Source: Acidobacteriota bacterium (GTDB lineage: Bacteria; Acidobacteriota; Blastocatellia; Pyrinomonadales; Pyrinomonadaceae). From it: 64,000 nt of DNA. Position 1 is the stretch's first letter. Every line of letters starts with the position of its first letter. Of this stretch, positions 53,906-64,000 are shown piece by piece. The translations under genes and the position numbers were made by a program. The stretch covers positions 186,001 to 250,000 of the forward strand of contig JAIVJZ010000004.1 of the NCBI GenBank assembly GCA_020199775.1, written 5' to 3'. Below the pieces are notes generated by a model. The model did no database searches. It was not told where the DNA came from and saw only the letters and a program-made list of their open reading frames with translations.

Positions 53906-55078
53906 ATGGCGTCTGAGTTGAAACAAAGTGAGGCGAACGCGCTCGGAGAGTATTTTGCGGGGCGCGAGGGCGAACTGTTGTCGTTCGTGCGCGCGCTGGT
54001 GGAAATCGAATCTCCGTCCGGCGATCTGGAAGGCAACGCCGCGGCCGTCTCGCTGCTGGCGGAGGCGGCGCGAAACCTCGGAGTCGATACGGAAGTCACG
54101 CTTGAGTCCGACAGAGTGTACGGAGCGCACCTGCGGATTCGCGCCTTCGGCGGCCGGGACGCGGACGCGGCGGCGACGCTGATTCTGGGGCACACGGACA
54201 CCGTTCACCCGCGCGGCTCGATTGACGCGCGGCCGTGGCGCGAGGAAGACGGGCGCATCTACGCCCCCGGCATCTTCGACATGAAGGCCAACTGCGCGCT
54301 CGCGCTCGAATCCCTGCGCGCGTGCGCGACGCTCGGCTTGCGCCCGAAGAATCCGGTCGTCATCCTGCTGACGTGCGACGAGGAAGTGGGGAGCCAGAGC
54401 GGCCGCGCGCTCGTGGAAGCGGAGGCGCGGCGCGCGGCGCACGTGCTCGTCTTTGAACCCTCCGCGCCGGGCGGGCGCGCGAAGACCGCGCGCAAGGGCA
54501 CGAGTTCTTACACGGTGCGCGCCACGGGACGCGCCGCGCACGCGGGGCTTGACCCGGAGAAGGGCGCGAGCGCGATTCTTGAAATCGCGCGACAGATCGA
54601 GCGGCTGCACACGCTCGGCGACGCGGCGCGCGGCGTGACCGTCAACGCGGGCGTCGTGTCGGGCGGGACGCGCGCCAACGTCGTCGCGGCCGAAGCGCGG
54701 ACGGAAGTTGACGTGCGTTTCAGCACGATGGACGACGCGTTGCGGACGGAAGAGACGATCTTGAATTTGCGCCCGTTCGACGAGCGCGTCCGCCTCTCGG
54801 TGGAGGGCGGCATCAATCGCCCGCCGCTCGAAAGGAGCGCGGCGGTCGTCGCGCTCTACGAGCATGCGCGGCGCGTCGCTTCGATTCTGGAGTTCGAGTT
54901 GGGCGAGACGAGCGTCGGCGGCGCGTCCGACGGTAACTTCGCGGCGGCGGTCGGCGCGACCGTCCTCGACGGGTTAGGAATCGAAGGCGACGGCGCACAC
55001 GCGGCGCACGAACACATCAACCGGGGCGACATCGCGCGGCGCGGCGCGTTGCTGGCCGGTCTGCTCGTCACCCTGTAA
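53906..55078 (+). CDS. M20-family metallopeptidase (CPG2/ArgE-like)
   Basis: This 390-residue di-zinc amidohydrolase has its metal ligands in ILGHTDTVHPRG, APGIFDMKANCA and LTCDEEVGSQ (with the general-base Glu). The dimerisation lid domain is at about 185-300 (GRAAHAGLDPEKGASAILE), and the final His is in HAAHEHINRGD. Enzymes of this group remove N-acyl groups or C-terminal glutamate. It follows the NSAR-like gene by 45 bases, and the pair could act in sequence on N-acyl amino acids (racemise, then deacylate). That link is inference. Confidence 0.88.
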   Translation: MASELKQSEANALGEYFAGREGELLSFVRALVEIESPSGDLEGNAAAVSLLAEAARNLGVDTEVTLESDRVYGAHLRIRAFGGRDADAAATLILGHTDTVHPRGSIDARPWREEDGRIYAPGIFDMKANCALALESLRACATLGLRPKNPVVILLTCDEEVGSQSGRALVEAEARRAAHVLVFEPSAPGGRAKTARKGTSSYTVRATGRAAHAGLDPEKGASAILEIARQIERLHTLGDAARGVTVNAGVVSGGTRANVVAAEARTEVDVRFSTMDDALRTEETILNLRPFDERVRLSVEGGINRPPLERSAAVVALYEHARRVASILEFELGETSVGGASDGNFAAAVGATVLDGLGIEGDGAHAAHEHINRGDIARRGALLAGLLVTL

Positions 55079-55170
55079 GCGTGGAGAGTCGCGTCCGCGC
55101 GCGTGAAAGTCGCTTGAGCATGGGTTGCGAAAGGCCGTCTGTGCCGGTTGCCTGTTTCGGAAGGTAGTCT

Positions 55171-55641
55171 ATGCGAATCGTCGAGGCGACATCGCGCGGG
55201 GAGTGGGAACTGGCGCGCGAACTTTTCGGGGAGTATGCGGCGTCGCTCGGCGTTGATCTGGGCTTTCAAAATTTCGACGAAGAGGTCAAACATTTGCCCG
55301 GCGATTACGCGCCGCCGGACGGTTGTTTGCTGTTGGCCGCGGACGATGCGGCGGCGGCGGCGGCGGGCTGCGTGGCCTTGCGGAAATTTGCGGAAGGCGT
55401 CTGCGAGATGAAGCGTCTCTACGTGAGGCGGCAGTTTCGCGGGCGGCGTCTGGGGCAGACGCTGGCCGAGGCCGTCATCGCGCGCGGGCGCGGGCTCGGC
55501 TACGAACGCATGCTGCTCGACACGCTCCCGACGATGCGCGAAGCAATCGCGCTCTACGCTTCGCTCGGCTTCCGCCCCGTCGAGCCTTATCGCTACAATC
55601 CGGTCGCCGGGACGCTTTTTATGGAGTTGAAGCTCAATTGA
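55171..55641 (+). CDS. GNAT-family N-acetyltransferase
   Basis: A 156-residue single GNAT domain with [31 protein letters not shown] (acetyl-CoA loop [10 protein letters not shown]) and [30 protein letters not shown] precedes the ATG. It resembles small amino-acid or phosphinothricin-type acetyltransferases, and the C-terminal [13 protein letters not shown] pattern is common in these. The substrate cannot be set from sequence. It lies 32 bases upstream of the gamma-glutamyltransferase gene and follows the M20 gene, so it may belong to the same amino-acid/peptide unit. Confidence 0.88.
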   Translation: MRIVEATSRGEWELARELFGEYAASLGVDLGFQNFDEEVKHLPGDYAPPDGCLLLAADDAAAAAAGCVALRKFAEGVCEMKRLYVRRQFRGRRLGQTLAEAVIARGRGLGYERMLLDTLPTMREAIALYASLGFRPVEPYRYNPVAGTLFMELKLN

Positions 55642-55673
55642 TTTCCACACGCCACCAGAGAGGATCAAGATTC

Positions 55674-57431
55674 ATGTCCGCAATTCGCAGCGCAGTCTTT
55701 TTTCTGCTCGCATTTTTGTTCGTCAACGCGCCTTTGTCGCAGTTGCGGCGTCCGGGCGCGGCGCGTCCCGGTGTCGCGGTTGCGGCCTCTCGCGAGCCGG
55801 TGCGCGCGGCGCGCGGGATGGTCGCCTCGACAAATAAACTCGCGTCCGAAGTGGGCGTGGACATTTTGAAGCGCGGCGGGAACGCCGTTGACGCGGCCAT
55901 CGCCGTGGCCTTCGCGCTCGCCGTGACCTACCCGGCGGCGGGAAACCTCGGCGGCGGCGGCTTCATGTTGATCCGCCGGCGCGACGGGCGCATGACCGCG
56001 ATTGATTATCGCGAGATGGCTCCGCAGGCGGCGACGCGCAACGTCTATCTCGACCCGCAGGGTAACTTGATCGAAGGCGAAGGCTCGTCCACCATCGGCT
56101 ACCGTGCGGCGGGCGTCCCCGGCACGGTCGCGGGGATGGAACTCGCGCTCAGGAAATACGGGTCGGGTCGTTTGACGTGGGCGCAGTTGGCCGAACCGGC
56201 GCGGCTTCTGGCGGCGAACGGTTTCACGGTCAGCCATCTCTTCGCACGATCTTTGCGCGGCAGCAACGAACTGCTCGGACGCTACGCCGACAGCAAACGC
56301 ATCTTCCTGAACGGCGGCCGCTACTTCAACGAAGGCGACACGCTGCGCCAGCCGGAACTCGCGGCGACCTTCGCGCGCCTGCAACGCGGCGGGGCGCGCG
56401 AGTTTTACGAAGGCGAGACGGCGCGGCTCATCGCCGAAGACATGCGGCGCAACAAGGGTTTGATGACGCTTGAGGATTTGCGCGGCTACGAGGCAAAGGA
56501 GCGCGTGCCCCTGCGCTCGACTTACCGTGGTTACGGGGTGATCTCGATGCCGCCGCCGTCCTCGGGCGGGGCGGTGCTCATCGAGATGCTCAACATCCTC
56601 GAAGGCTACGACCTGCGCGGCATGAACTGGGCCTCGTCGGAGAAATATCATCTCGTGACGGAGGCGATGCGGCGCGCGTTCGCCGACCGCGCCGAGTACA
56701 TGGGCGATGCGGATTTCGTCAAAGTTCCCATCGACGGTTTGATCGATAAGAAGTATGCGGAGCGACTGCGCGCGAGCATCAACCTCGAACGCGCCTCGAC
56801 GAGCGCGGAGGTGCGCGCCGGACGACCCGCCGGTTACGAGTCGGAAGAGACGACGCACTTCACGGTGGTTGACGCAGAGGGCAACGCCGTGTCGAACACT
56901 TACACTTTGAACCTCGGCTACGGCTCCGGCGTCACGGCGCGCGGCACGGGCATCCTGTTGAATAACGAGATGGACGACTTCGCCGCGAAGCCCGGCACGC
57001 CGAACGCCTTCGGGCTCATTCAAGGCGAGCGCAACGCGGTCGCGCCGCGCAAGCGCCCGCTGTCGGCGATGACGCCCACCTTCGTCCTGCGCAAAGACGG
57101 CACGCTCTGGTTCACCATCGGCACGCCGGGCGGCCCCACCATCATCAACACCGTGCTGCAAGCGATCATCAATATCGTGGATCACGACATGGATATCCAG
57201 GAGGCCATCGACTCGCCGCGCATTCATCATCAATGGCTGCCCGACCAGATCGTCCACGAGCCGTACGGCCTCTCGGCCGACACGCAACGCGCGCTCACGG
57301 CGCGCGGGCACACGCTCGTCGCGCGGCCGCGCTACATGGGCGACGCGCACGGCATCATGATCGAAGAGAAGACCGGCGTGCGCCTCGGCGCGAGCGACTC
57401 GCGGAACGAAGGCGCGGCCGTCGGTTATTGA
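55674..57431 (+). CDS. ggt: Gamma-glutamyltransferase
   Basis: The true start is ATG 55674 (GAGAGGAT upstream); the ORF-track extension overlaps the GNAT gene. The 585-residue precursor has a signal sequence (AVFFLLAFLFVNAPLSQL), the large-subunit GMVASTNKLASEVGVDILKRGGNAVDAA, and the autocleavage/catalytic Thr393 in EETTHFTVVD, where the small subunit begins. GTPGGPTIINTVLQ forms the oxyanion region. It is periplasmic or secreted, cleaves gamma-glutamyl bonds such as glutathione, and self-processes at Thr393. Confidence 0.95.
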   Translation: MSAIRSAVFFLLAFLFVNAPLSQLRRPGAARPGVAVAASREPVRAARGMVASTNKLASEVGVDILKRGGNAVDAAIAVAFALAVTYPAAGNLGGGGFMLIRRRDGRMTAIDYREMAPQAATRNVYLDPQGNLIEGEGSSTIGYRAAGVPGTVAGMELALRKYGSGRLTWAQLAEPARLLAANGFTVSHLFARSLRGSNELLGRYADSKRIFLNGGRYFNEGDTLRQPELAATFARLQRGGAREFYEGETARLIAEDMRRNKGLMTLEDLRGYEAKERVPLRSTYRGYGVISMPPPSSGGAVLIEMLNILEGYDLRGMNWASSEKYHLVTEAMRRAFADRAEYMGDADFVKVPIDGLIDKKYAERLRASINLERASTSAEVRAGRPAGYESEETTHFTVVDAEGNAVSNTYTLNLGYGSGVTARGTGILLNNEMDDFAAKPGTPNAFGLIQGERNAVAPRKRPLSAMTPTFVLRKDGTLWFTIGTPGGPTIINTVLQAIINIVDHDMDIQEAIDSPRIHHQWLPDQIVHEPYGLSADTQRALTARGHTLVARPRYMGDAHGIMIEEKTGVRLGASDSRNEGAAVGY

Positions 57432-57496
57432 AAGGTAAGCGGCCTTTGACGAGCCGTTGACGGCTTCGGTTGTGAATAGTAAGTTGAAAACTTCTT

Positions 57497-57573
57497 CTTT
57501 GCGCCTTCGCGCCTTTGCGTGAGACTGATGCTTGGTAAAGAATAACCTCGCGCAAAGGCGCGAAGGCGCAAAG
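57497..57573. repeat. Perfect 23-bp inverted repeat of CGCAAAGG units
   Basis: 57497-57519 is exactly complementary to 57551-57573. The unit matches the repeat at 41157-41246, 16 kb away, but with the arm order reversed. Confidence 0.92.
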
Positions 57574-57613
57574 GGAAGCAGGTTGATGATTTTTGAAATA
57601 GTTTTTGGGTTAA

Positions 57614-59320
<1,707 letters not shown>

Positions 59321-59340
59321 TGCGGCCGCGCGCGGGTCAG

Positions 59341-59387
59341 AAAAACTCCGGCCGTCGTCTCGTCGAAAGACGACGGCCGGAGTTTTT
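59341..59387. terminator. Bidirectional terminator
   Basis: Perfect 19-bp inverted repeat (AAAAACTCCGGCCGTCGTC and complement) with a nine-base loop. The A-run and T-run at the ends serve both the aminopeptidase (+) and fusion-permease (-) genes. Confidence 0.9.
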
Positions 59388-59416
59388 CTTGTTAAGACAA
59401 AGATTCGGCGCGGCGG

Positions 59417-61642
59417 TTATTCGTAGCTGAGCGCGTCCACGGCATCCTGCCGCGCGGCGCGCAGGGCGGGGTAGAGCGCGCCGATGCTGCCGCCCACCAC
59501 GCCGATGAGCAGCGAAATCAAAACCCAACGCGGCTCGATCTCGACGCTCAGATTGCTGACGCGCATCAGCGCGAAACGCGCCGCGAAGGTCAGCGCGAGC
59601 CCGAGCACGACGCCGAGGATGCTGACCAGCAACGCCTCCTGCTCGATCACCCACGCGATCATCGTGTTCGACATGCCGAGCGACTTGAGGATGCCGATCT
59701 GGCGCGTGCGCTCCGTGACGGTCGTGTACATGGCGAGCAGGATGACGAGCATGCTGATCGCCGCGGCGATGGCGACGACGACGTTGATGAAGACGTTCAG
59801 CGCGGGCACGCCCGTCGCGTAGAGTTCCGGCAGGTCGCGCGTGAAGATGATCTGATCTTCGGGGAACGCCTGATGAATGCGCTCGGCCACGGCGTCTTGC
59901 TCCTCGGGGCGCGCGGCGGCGACGAGGATGCTCGTGCAACTCGCCGGGCTGCCCACCTGTTCCTGCATCGTGGCGAGCGGGATTTTGATGCGCGCGCCGC
60001 CGGGCGGTTCGTAGATGCCGACGATGCGAAACGGGCGGTCGTAGAGATCGATTGTGTCGCCGACGCGCGCCTTGCGCTGTTCGATCCAGATGGCATCGAC
60101 GATAGCCGCGTCGCCGCTTTGGGGGAGCGGCGCGCCTTCGATCATCCGTACCCCGGAGAGTTGTGAATAGGAGTCGAAATCGACCCCGTCGATGAGGCGG
60201 ACGCCGAAGCCGCTGTCGCTGCTGGCGGTGGTCTGACCGAGCGGCACGGCGGCGCGCACGCCCTCGACGCGCGCCACCTCGCCCGCGTGCGCGGCGGGCA
60301 TGGCGAACGGTTGCGACCCGCTCAGCCCGACCGTACCCGAAGCGCGCAGCATGATCTCCGCGCCCACTCCGGCCTCGCGCCGCCCGCGCTCGCGCAAAAC
60401 CCCGTGCGCCAGACCGACCGTAAAGACGACGAGCAACACGCCGACGGCGATGCCTGAGACGCTCACCAGCGTGCGCGCCGGGCGGTGTGCGATGTTTGAG
60501 AGTACGAGATTGTCCATAGCTTTTTGTAAACGCGGGTGGCGTTCGATGATGCGGCGCGCGATTGCCGGGACGGCGCCGGTGGCGAGCATGGCGAGGCCGA
60601 TGCCCGTCCAGAAAATCATTCCGGCCTTGCGCACGATGGCGAGCGTGATGCCCGTCGCCGTGGCGAAACCGAGAGTACGCAGGATGACTTCGGTGCCGCC
60701 TTCGTAGACGCCGATGGTCGCGGGCACGAAGCCGAACACGAAGTTGATCACCTTCGTCAGAGACTCGATGACGTAAGGCGCGTCGAAACCGGGGCGGAAG
60801 CCGAGCAGGCGCAGCGTCACGTAAACTTCGAGGACGCTCGACACATGGGCGGCGAGATCGAAGGCGACGATGAGGAAGAACGAGCCGCGTCGATGACGGT
60901 AAAACTCGTAGATGTTGGATTCGAGTTCGTTGATGTGCGCGCGGCGACGGGCGAGCGCGCGCGGCTCGAATCCGCGCGCGGCGAGACGTTCGAGAACCCA
61001 AGTCAGAGGCATCACGCGGCGCGCGGCGGCCAGCCCCACGACGAGCAGAGACAGCATCGCGACGGCGGCGATGAGGAGCAGCGTGTAGTGCGCGGCGTCG
61101 GGCAAATTGTAGGACGCAAGCATGACGCACGCGCCGCTCATGATGAAGAGGGCGACCGAGAGGTTGTAGAGCAGGTTGTCGACGACGAGCGCCTGCACGC
61201 CCGTGACGAGCGGGACGCGTTTGCGCAGGAGCGCGGCCTTCGTCGCCTCGCCGAGAATCGGCCCCGTGAAAGTGAGAAATGAAATCGCCTCGCCGCTCAG
61301 GCGCGTGGTGAAAGCCTGCCACAGATTGAAACGCCGGTGGCCGGGCGGCACGGCGACATACATCGGGACGGCGCGGAAGAAATGGCGCGAGCCGCTGATG
61401 CCGAGCAGGACGAAAAAGCCGAGGCCGATGCGCGCGAGCGTGTCGAAGATCGACTGCACGCCCACGTGGTTGACGACGTAGACGAGCAGCGCGAGGCCGA
61501 GCAGGAAGGCCACGAGTTGCACGCCCACGACGCGGCGGCGGCGGCGACTTTTACGCCCGGCGGCCTGAGCTGCGCGCTCGCCCGCCGCTTCACCCGCGTC
61601 CAACACGGCGGCGTCTCCGGCTTTTTCTTCGAGCGAGATCAA
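59417..61642 (-). CDS. Fusion of LPG-synthase-like membrane domain with MacB/FtsX-type ABC permease
   Basis: The 741-residue protein has two halves. Residues about 38-370 are a UPF0104/lysylphosphatidylglycerol-synthase-type multi-helix domain (TTRLSGEAISFLTFTGPILGE, FGFVPATIGVYEGG). Residues about 383-741 are a full ABC permease of the MacB/LolC type: an N-terminal helix (ARTLVSVSGIAVGVLLVVF), a periplasmic domain and three C-terminal helices with VTERTRQIGILKSLGMSNTMI. The junction reads LQKAMDNLVLSNIAHRP, and MDNLVLSN is where such permeases normally start, so two genes appear joined in frame. The start overlaps the upstream stop by ATGA. Its ATPase partner is not in the window. The N-terminal half could handle a lipid-linked substrate. 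Confidence 0.85.
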   Translation of the reverse strand: MISLEEKAGDAAVLDAGEAAGERAAQAAGRKSRRRRRVVGVQLVAFLLGLALLVYVVNHVGVQSIFDTLARIGLGFFVLLGISGSRHFFRAVPMYVAVPPGHRRFNLWQAFTTRLSGEAISFLTFTGPILGEATKAALLRKRVPLVTGVQALVVDNLLYNLSVALFIMSGACVMLASYNLPDAAHYTLLLIAAVAMLSLLVVGLAAARRVMPLTWVLERLAARGFEPRALARRRAHINELESNIYEFYRHRRGSFFLIVAFDLAAHVSSVLEVYVTLRLLGFRPGFDAPYVIESLTKVINFVFGFVPATIGVYEGGTEVILRTLGFATATGITLAIVRKAGMIFWTGIGLAMLATGAVPAIARRIIERHPRLQKAMDNLVLSNIAHRPARTLVSVSGIAVGVLLVVFTVGLAHGVLRERGRREAGVGAEIMLRASGTVGLSGSQPFAMPAAHAGEVARVEGVRAAVPLGQTTASSDSGFGVRLIDGVDFDSYSQLSGVRMIEGAPLPQSGDAAIVDAIWIEQRKARVGDTIDLYDRPFRIVGIYEPPGGARIKIPLATMQEQVGSPASCTSILVAAARPEEQDAVAERIHQAFPEDQIIFTRDLPELYATGVPALNVFINVVVAIAAAISMLVILLAMYTTVTERTRQIGILKSLGMSNTMIAWVIEQEALLVSILGVVLGLALTFAARFALMRVSNLSVEIEPRWVLISLLIGVVGGSIGALYPALRAARQDAVDALSYE

Positions 61643-64000
61643 GGCGAGACCTCCGCTCCGGTTCTCGCGCCCTTCGGCGTCGCCGCCGCGCCTACCACGG
61701 GACGCGCCGGAAGTTTCTGTTGCGGGTCGAACAGTTCGTTGATGATGCGGCCGGGATAGGGGCGCGGCCGGTCGCCGTATTTCACGGGCGCAATTTGCGC
61801 GGCCGGCAGTTGGTTGGTGAGGGCTAAGATCGTCGGCACGAAGCTCAAACTATCATACGGCTCGCGCACGACCAACGCGCGGGGGATGCGTGTGGCCGCG
61901 CCGCCCGCGAGCATGAGGGTCGCGTGCGTGGAGACGCGGAAGAAGGAGCCGTGGTTGCCGCCGGGGTTGAAGCCGCGCACGTCGAAGTTCCAATGATCGT
62001 TGGCGAGGACGAGCATGTCCGTTTCGACGAGCAGGCGTTGGCGGCGGCGAAAACGGCGGATGAGTTTCTCGTCGGCCGAGAGGCCGGGCACGTCCGCCTC
62101 CGTGGCCGGGGTCGCGTGCCGCCCGAAATGTTCCTGTAGGCCGACGAGGCCGTTCGAATAAGTCGTCAGGTGCAGCGCGCGCAACCATTCGAGATCGGTG
62201 TGCCAGCGGTCGAGCCAGTCTTCGCGCCGCTCGCCGGGGGGCAGGGAGAGCTTGGCGTCTTCCCACATCTTGAGGGGGAGTTCCGCGCGCCACTGCGCGC
62301 GCTCGTAGCGGATCGTGCCGCCGTGTTCCTGACGCAAATTTGCGACGGGCACGTAGCGCAGCCGCAGTTCGCCGTCGCGCTCGTGACGCGCGAGCACCAA
62401 CGCCTGCGCGTCTTCGCCGCGATAGAGCCAGACGGCCTCGTCGGCGCGAAAATCTTTCCCGTAGGCGTCGGTCAGGGCTTCGGCCGCGACGCGCGTGGCG
62501 ACGAAATCCACCGGGCGGCTGTCAACGCCGCTCTGCACGTTGTTGCGCGCACGCGCGCCGTGCAGCAGTGCGAGGTAATTGATGCGCGCGAAACTCCTGT
62601 TCATGTCGAGCGCACCGTCGGGCGCGAGCGCGAGCCCGCCCGGCGCGACGCCGACGGCATAGTTTCGCAATTCGGCGACGGTGTTCTGCTCGCCCATCGC
62701 GCCTTTGGCGATCATGTCGGGGATGTTGAGACGCGCCGCGTCGAAGTTTTCGCGTTTGAGCGAGAGGAGATTGGAGAGCGTCCGCGCGTATTCGGCGTAC
62801 TTGCGTTCGTCGGTCGCCCACGAATCGGCGCGCGCTTTTGCGCGGCGCGCTTCCTGATCGCGCCCTGCGTCCGCGTCGGCACGCGTCCACTCTTTCGGCT
62901 GCGCGGCGACGACGGCGCGTTCGCGTTCGACGAGGCGGCGAAGCGCGGCGAGTTCTTCCTGTAAGTTGGCGTGTAACTTCCGCCAGTCGGCGCGGTGGGC
63001 TTCGATGGTCTGGAAGAAGGCGTCGGTCGCGGCGCGTGCGAGCGTGGGCGAGAGTTTTTTGCCGCGCAACTCTTCGAGCAGGATGTGCAGGACGTTGAGG
63101 TCGCTGTGACGCAGGTGGACGGAGGCGCGTTCGTTGCCGTCGAAATCGACGAGCGCGGTGGGGTAGGCCGTGCTTTGGCCTTCGAGGTAGTAAGAATCCT
63201 CCGTGGTCGTCGTGATCAAAGGCACGAGCGGGTAGATGCTTTTGAGGGCGTAGTCGCTCAGGAGACGCCGCTTCGTGATGACGTGATGGCCGCCGCCCGC
63301 GCGGCTCGCCAGCAGTTTGACGAGGTTGAACCCCTGACTGTAGACGCGCTCGTCCGAGTTCGTCCCGTGATCGGAGACGAGGACGAGCGCGGTTTCGGCC
63401 GCCAGCGGCGTGGCTTCGATGGTCGTCCAGATGCGGCCGACGATCCGGTCGAGTTCCTGCAAGGCGACGAGTTGGGTCTCGCGGTCGCGGTTGTGATGGG
63501 CGGCGTGGTCAAACTCGGTCGTGTAAAAATCGAGATAACGGATGCGCGGGTCTTTCAACTTCTCCAACACTTCGCGCTCAAGTTGCTCCATCACGATGTT
63601 GCGCCCCTCAAACTCGACGAGCCACTCGTCGAACAACTCGCGCGGCGTGCGCGTCAGGACGCGGTTCTTGAGGCCGCGTTCGAGCGTCGTCCAGCGTGTG
63701 CCGCGCTGGTAGAGTTGGAAACTGATGTGCCGCTCGTCGTAAGGATAGGAGTCGACGAGCAGGGGGATGCCGAGTTCGTCGAGTAGTTCCGTGCCGGGCA
63801 TGTCCACGCGCACCTTGCCCGCCGTGCCGAGCCAAAAGGGGATGAAGTTGAGGTAGTCGTAGGAGTGCAGCGTGAGGCGGTCGAATTCGACGTTGCCCTT
63901 GATCTGCAAGTGCTGCCCGGTGTCTAAGAGCGACCACGAAGGCGCGGACAAGCTCACGCCGCGCACGTAAAAATTCGCCAGCCGCGTTCCGCGCTCGTAG
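61639..64000 (-). CDS. Alkaline-phosphatase-superfamily protein (5' part outside window)
   Basis: The minus-strand frame stays open past the ORF-track GTG at 63966 to the window edge (YERGTRLANFYVRG), so the N-terminus is missing. The 780-plus residues include phosphodiesterase/alkaline-phosphatase features: LDFYTTEFDHAAHHN (metal Asp/His), LVLVSDHGTNSD (metal Asp-His), GHHVITKRR and a far C-terminal HGSFFRVSTHATLML. The catalytic Thr/Ser region near the N-terminus may lie off the window. A long charged helical insert (about 320-400) is unusual. It overlaps the fusion-permease start by four bases, so the two are translationally coupled, perhaps acting on the same envelope lipid or glycan. Confidence 0.78.
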   Translation of the reverse strand, partial: YERGTRLANFYVRGVSLSAPSWSLLDTGQHLQIKGNVEFDRLTLHSYDYLNFIPFWLGTAGKVRVDMPGTELLDELGIPLLVDSYPYDERHISFQLYQRGTRWTTLERGLKNRVLTRTPRELFDEWLVEFEGRNIVMEQLEREVLEKLKDPRIRYLDFYTTEFDHAAHHNRDRETQLVALQELDRIVGRIWTTIEATPLAAETALVLVSDHGTNSDERVYSQGFNLVKLLASRAGGGHHVITKRRLLSDYALKSIYPLVPLITTTTEDSYYLEGQSTAYPTALVDFDGNERASVHLRHSDLNVLHILLEELRGKKLSPTLARAATDAFFQTIEAHRADWRKLHANLQEELAALRRLVERERAVVAAQPKEWTRADADAGRDQEARRAKARADSWATDERKYAEYARTLSNLLSLKRENFDAARLNIPDMIAKGAMGEQNTVAELRNYAVGVAPGGLALAPDGALDMNRSFARINYLALLHGARARNNVQSGVDSRPVDFVATRVAAEALTDAYGKDFRADEAVWLYRGEDAQALVLARHERDGELRLRYVPVANLRQEHGGTIRYERAQWRAELPLKMWEDAKLSLPPGERREDWLDRWHTDLEWLRALHLTTYSNGLVGLQEHFGRHATPATEADVPGLSADEKLIRRFRRRQRLLVETDMLVLANDHWNFDVRGFNPGGNHGSFFRVSTHATLMLAGGAATRIPRALVVREPYDSLSFVPTILALTNQLPAAQIAPVKYGDRPRPYPGRIINELFDPQQKLPARPVVGAAATPKGARTGAEVSP

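Noticed and set aside
59337-61322. 661-residue minus-strand ORF overlapping the fusion permease
   Set aside because: It is Arg/His-rich in another frame of the same strand, whereas the 741-residue frame has clear membrane and permease motifs.

Overview
The window is 64 kb of GC-rich bacterial chromosome. The gene style suggests an Acidobacteriota member, probably Blastocatellia or Pyrinomonadaceae-like: many TPR regulators, a DUF4214 protein with a Pro-Ser linker, a SUF operon led by an Rrf2 regulator, and a transaldolase/phosphoglucose-isomerase fusion. The taxonomy is inference from gene content only, because there is no rRNA here.

Layout. 1-1.3 kb: the 3' end of an amidohydrolase gene, a free-standing minus-strand small RNA gene with its own promoter and terminator, and a divergent tRNA-Phe(GAA). 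1.4-12 kb: mixed single genes, namely a frameshifted TPR/response-regulator gene, small secreted proteins, a UPF0173 hydrolase, a MocR regulator, an SRPBCC protein, an esterase, an EamA transporter, an NTF2-like protein and an RNase D-like exonuclease. 12-18 kb: a DUF4214 exported protein, a subtilase with a C-terminal GVIMSD repeat array behind a sigma-54-like promoter, and a DUF4081-GNAT protein. 18-21 kb: a TPR sigma-54 activator broken by an internal out-of-frame deletion. 20.9-23.4 kb: a microviridin-type graspetide locus, with a precursor carrying leader PFFARFLEGQ and core TLKYPSD followed by an MdnB/MvdC-like and an MdnC/MvdD-like ATP-grasp ligase. 23.4-26.6 kb: a DEDDh exonuclease, a further ATP-grasp protein with a histone-like tail, and an exported protein. 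26.8-44 kb: a central carbon block of class III FBPase, transketolase, tal-pgi, gnd, zwf, opcA, glk, pgl, rpiB and a GH63-like glucosidase. 44-46.2 kb: a CHASE2 adenylate cyclase. 46.4-52.7 kb: rrf2-sufBCDSU. 52.7-59.3 kb: an enolase-superfamily enzyme, an M20 peptidase, a GNAT, gamma-glutamyltransferase and an M24 aminopeptidase. 59.4-64 kb, minus strand: a fusion of an LPG-synthase-like membrane domain with an ABC permease, and an alkaline-phosphatase-superfamily protein running off the window.

How the genes work together. The sugar block carries glucose phosphorylation, the oxidative pentose phosphate branch with its OpcA assembly factor, and the non-oxidative interconversions, next to a glycosidase that could supply glucose. 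The suf block is a complete SufU-type Fe-S assembly operon with its likely Fe-S-sensing repressor, and the repressor's promoter overlaps an IscR-like palindrome. The graspetide block can make a cross-linked, microviridin-like protease-inhibitor peptide, but it lacks the acetyltransferase and transporter of the cyanobacterial clusters.

A second theme is non-coding. From 23.3 kb onward many gene junctions hold long hairpins built from degenerate tandem units of 7-8 bases. The unit differs from junction to junction but matches between the two arms of each hairpin, and some arms encode the last residues of the upstream protein.
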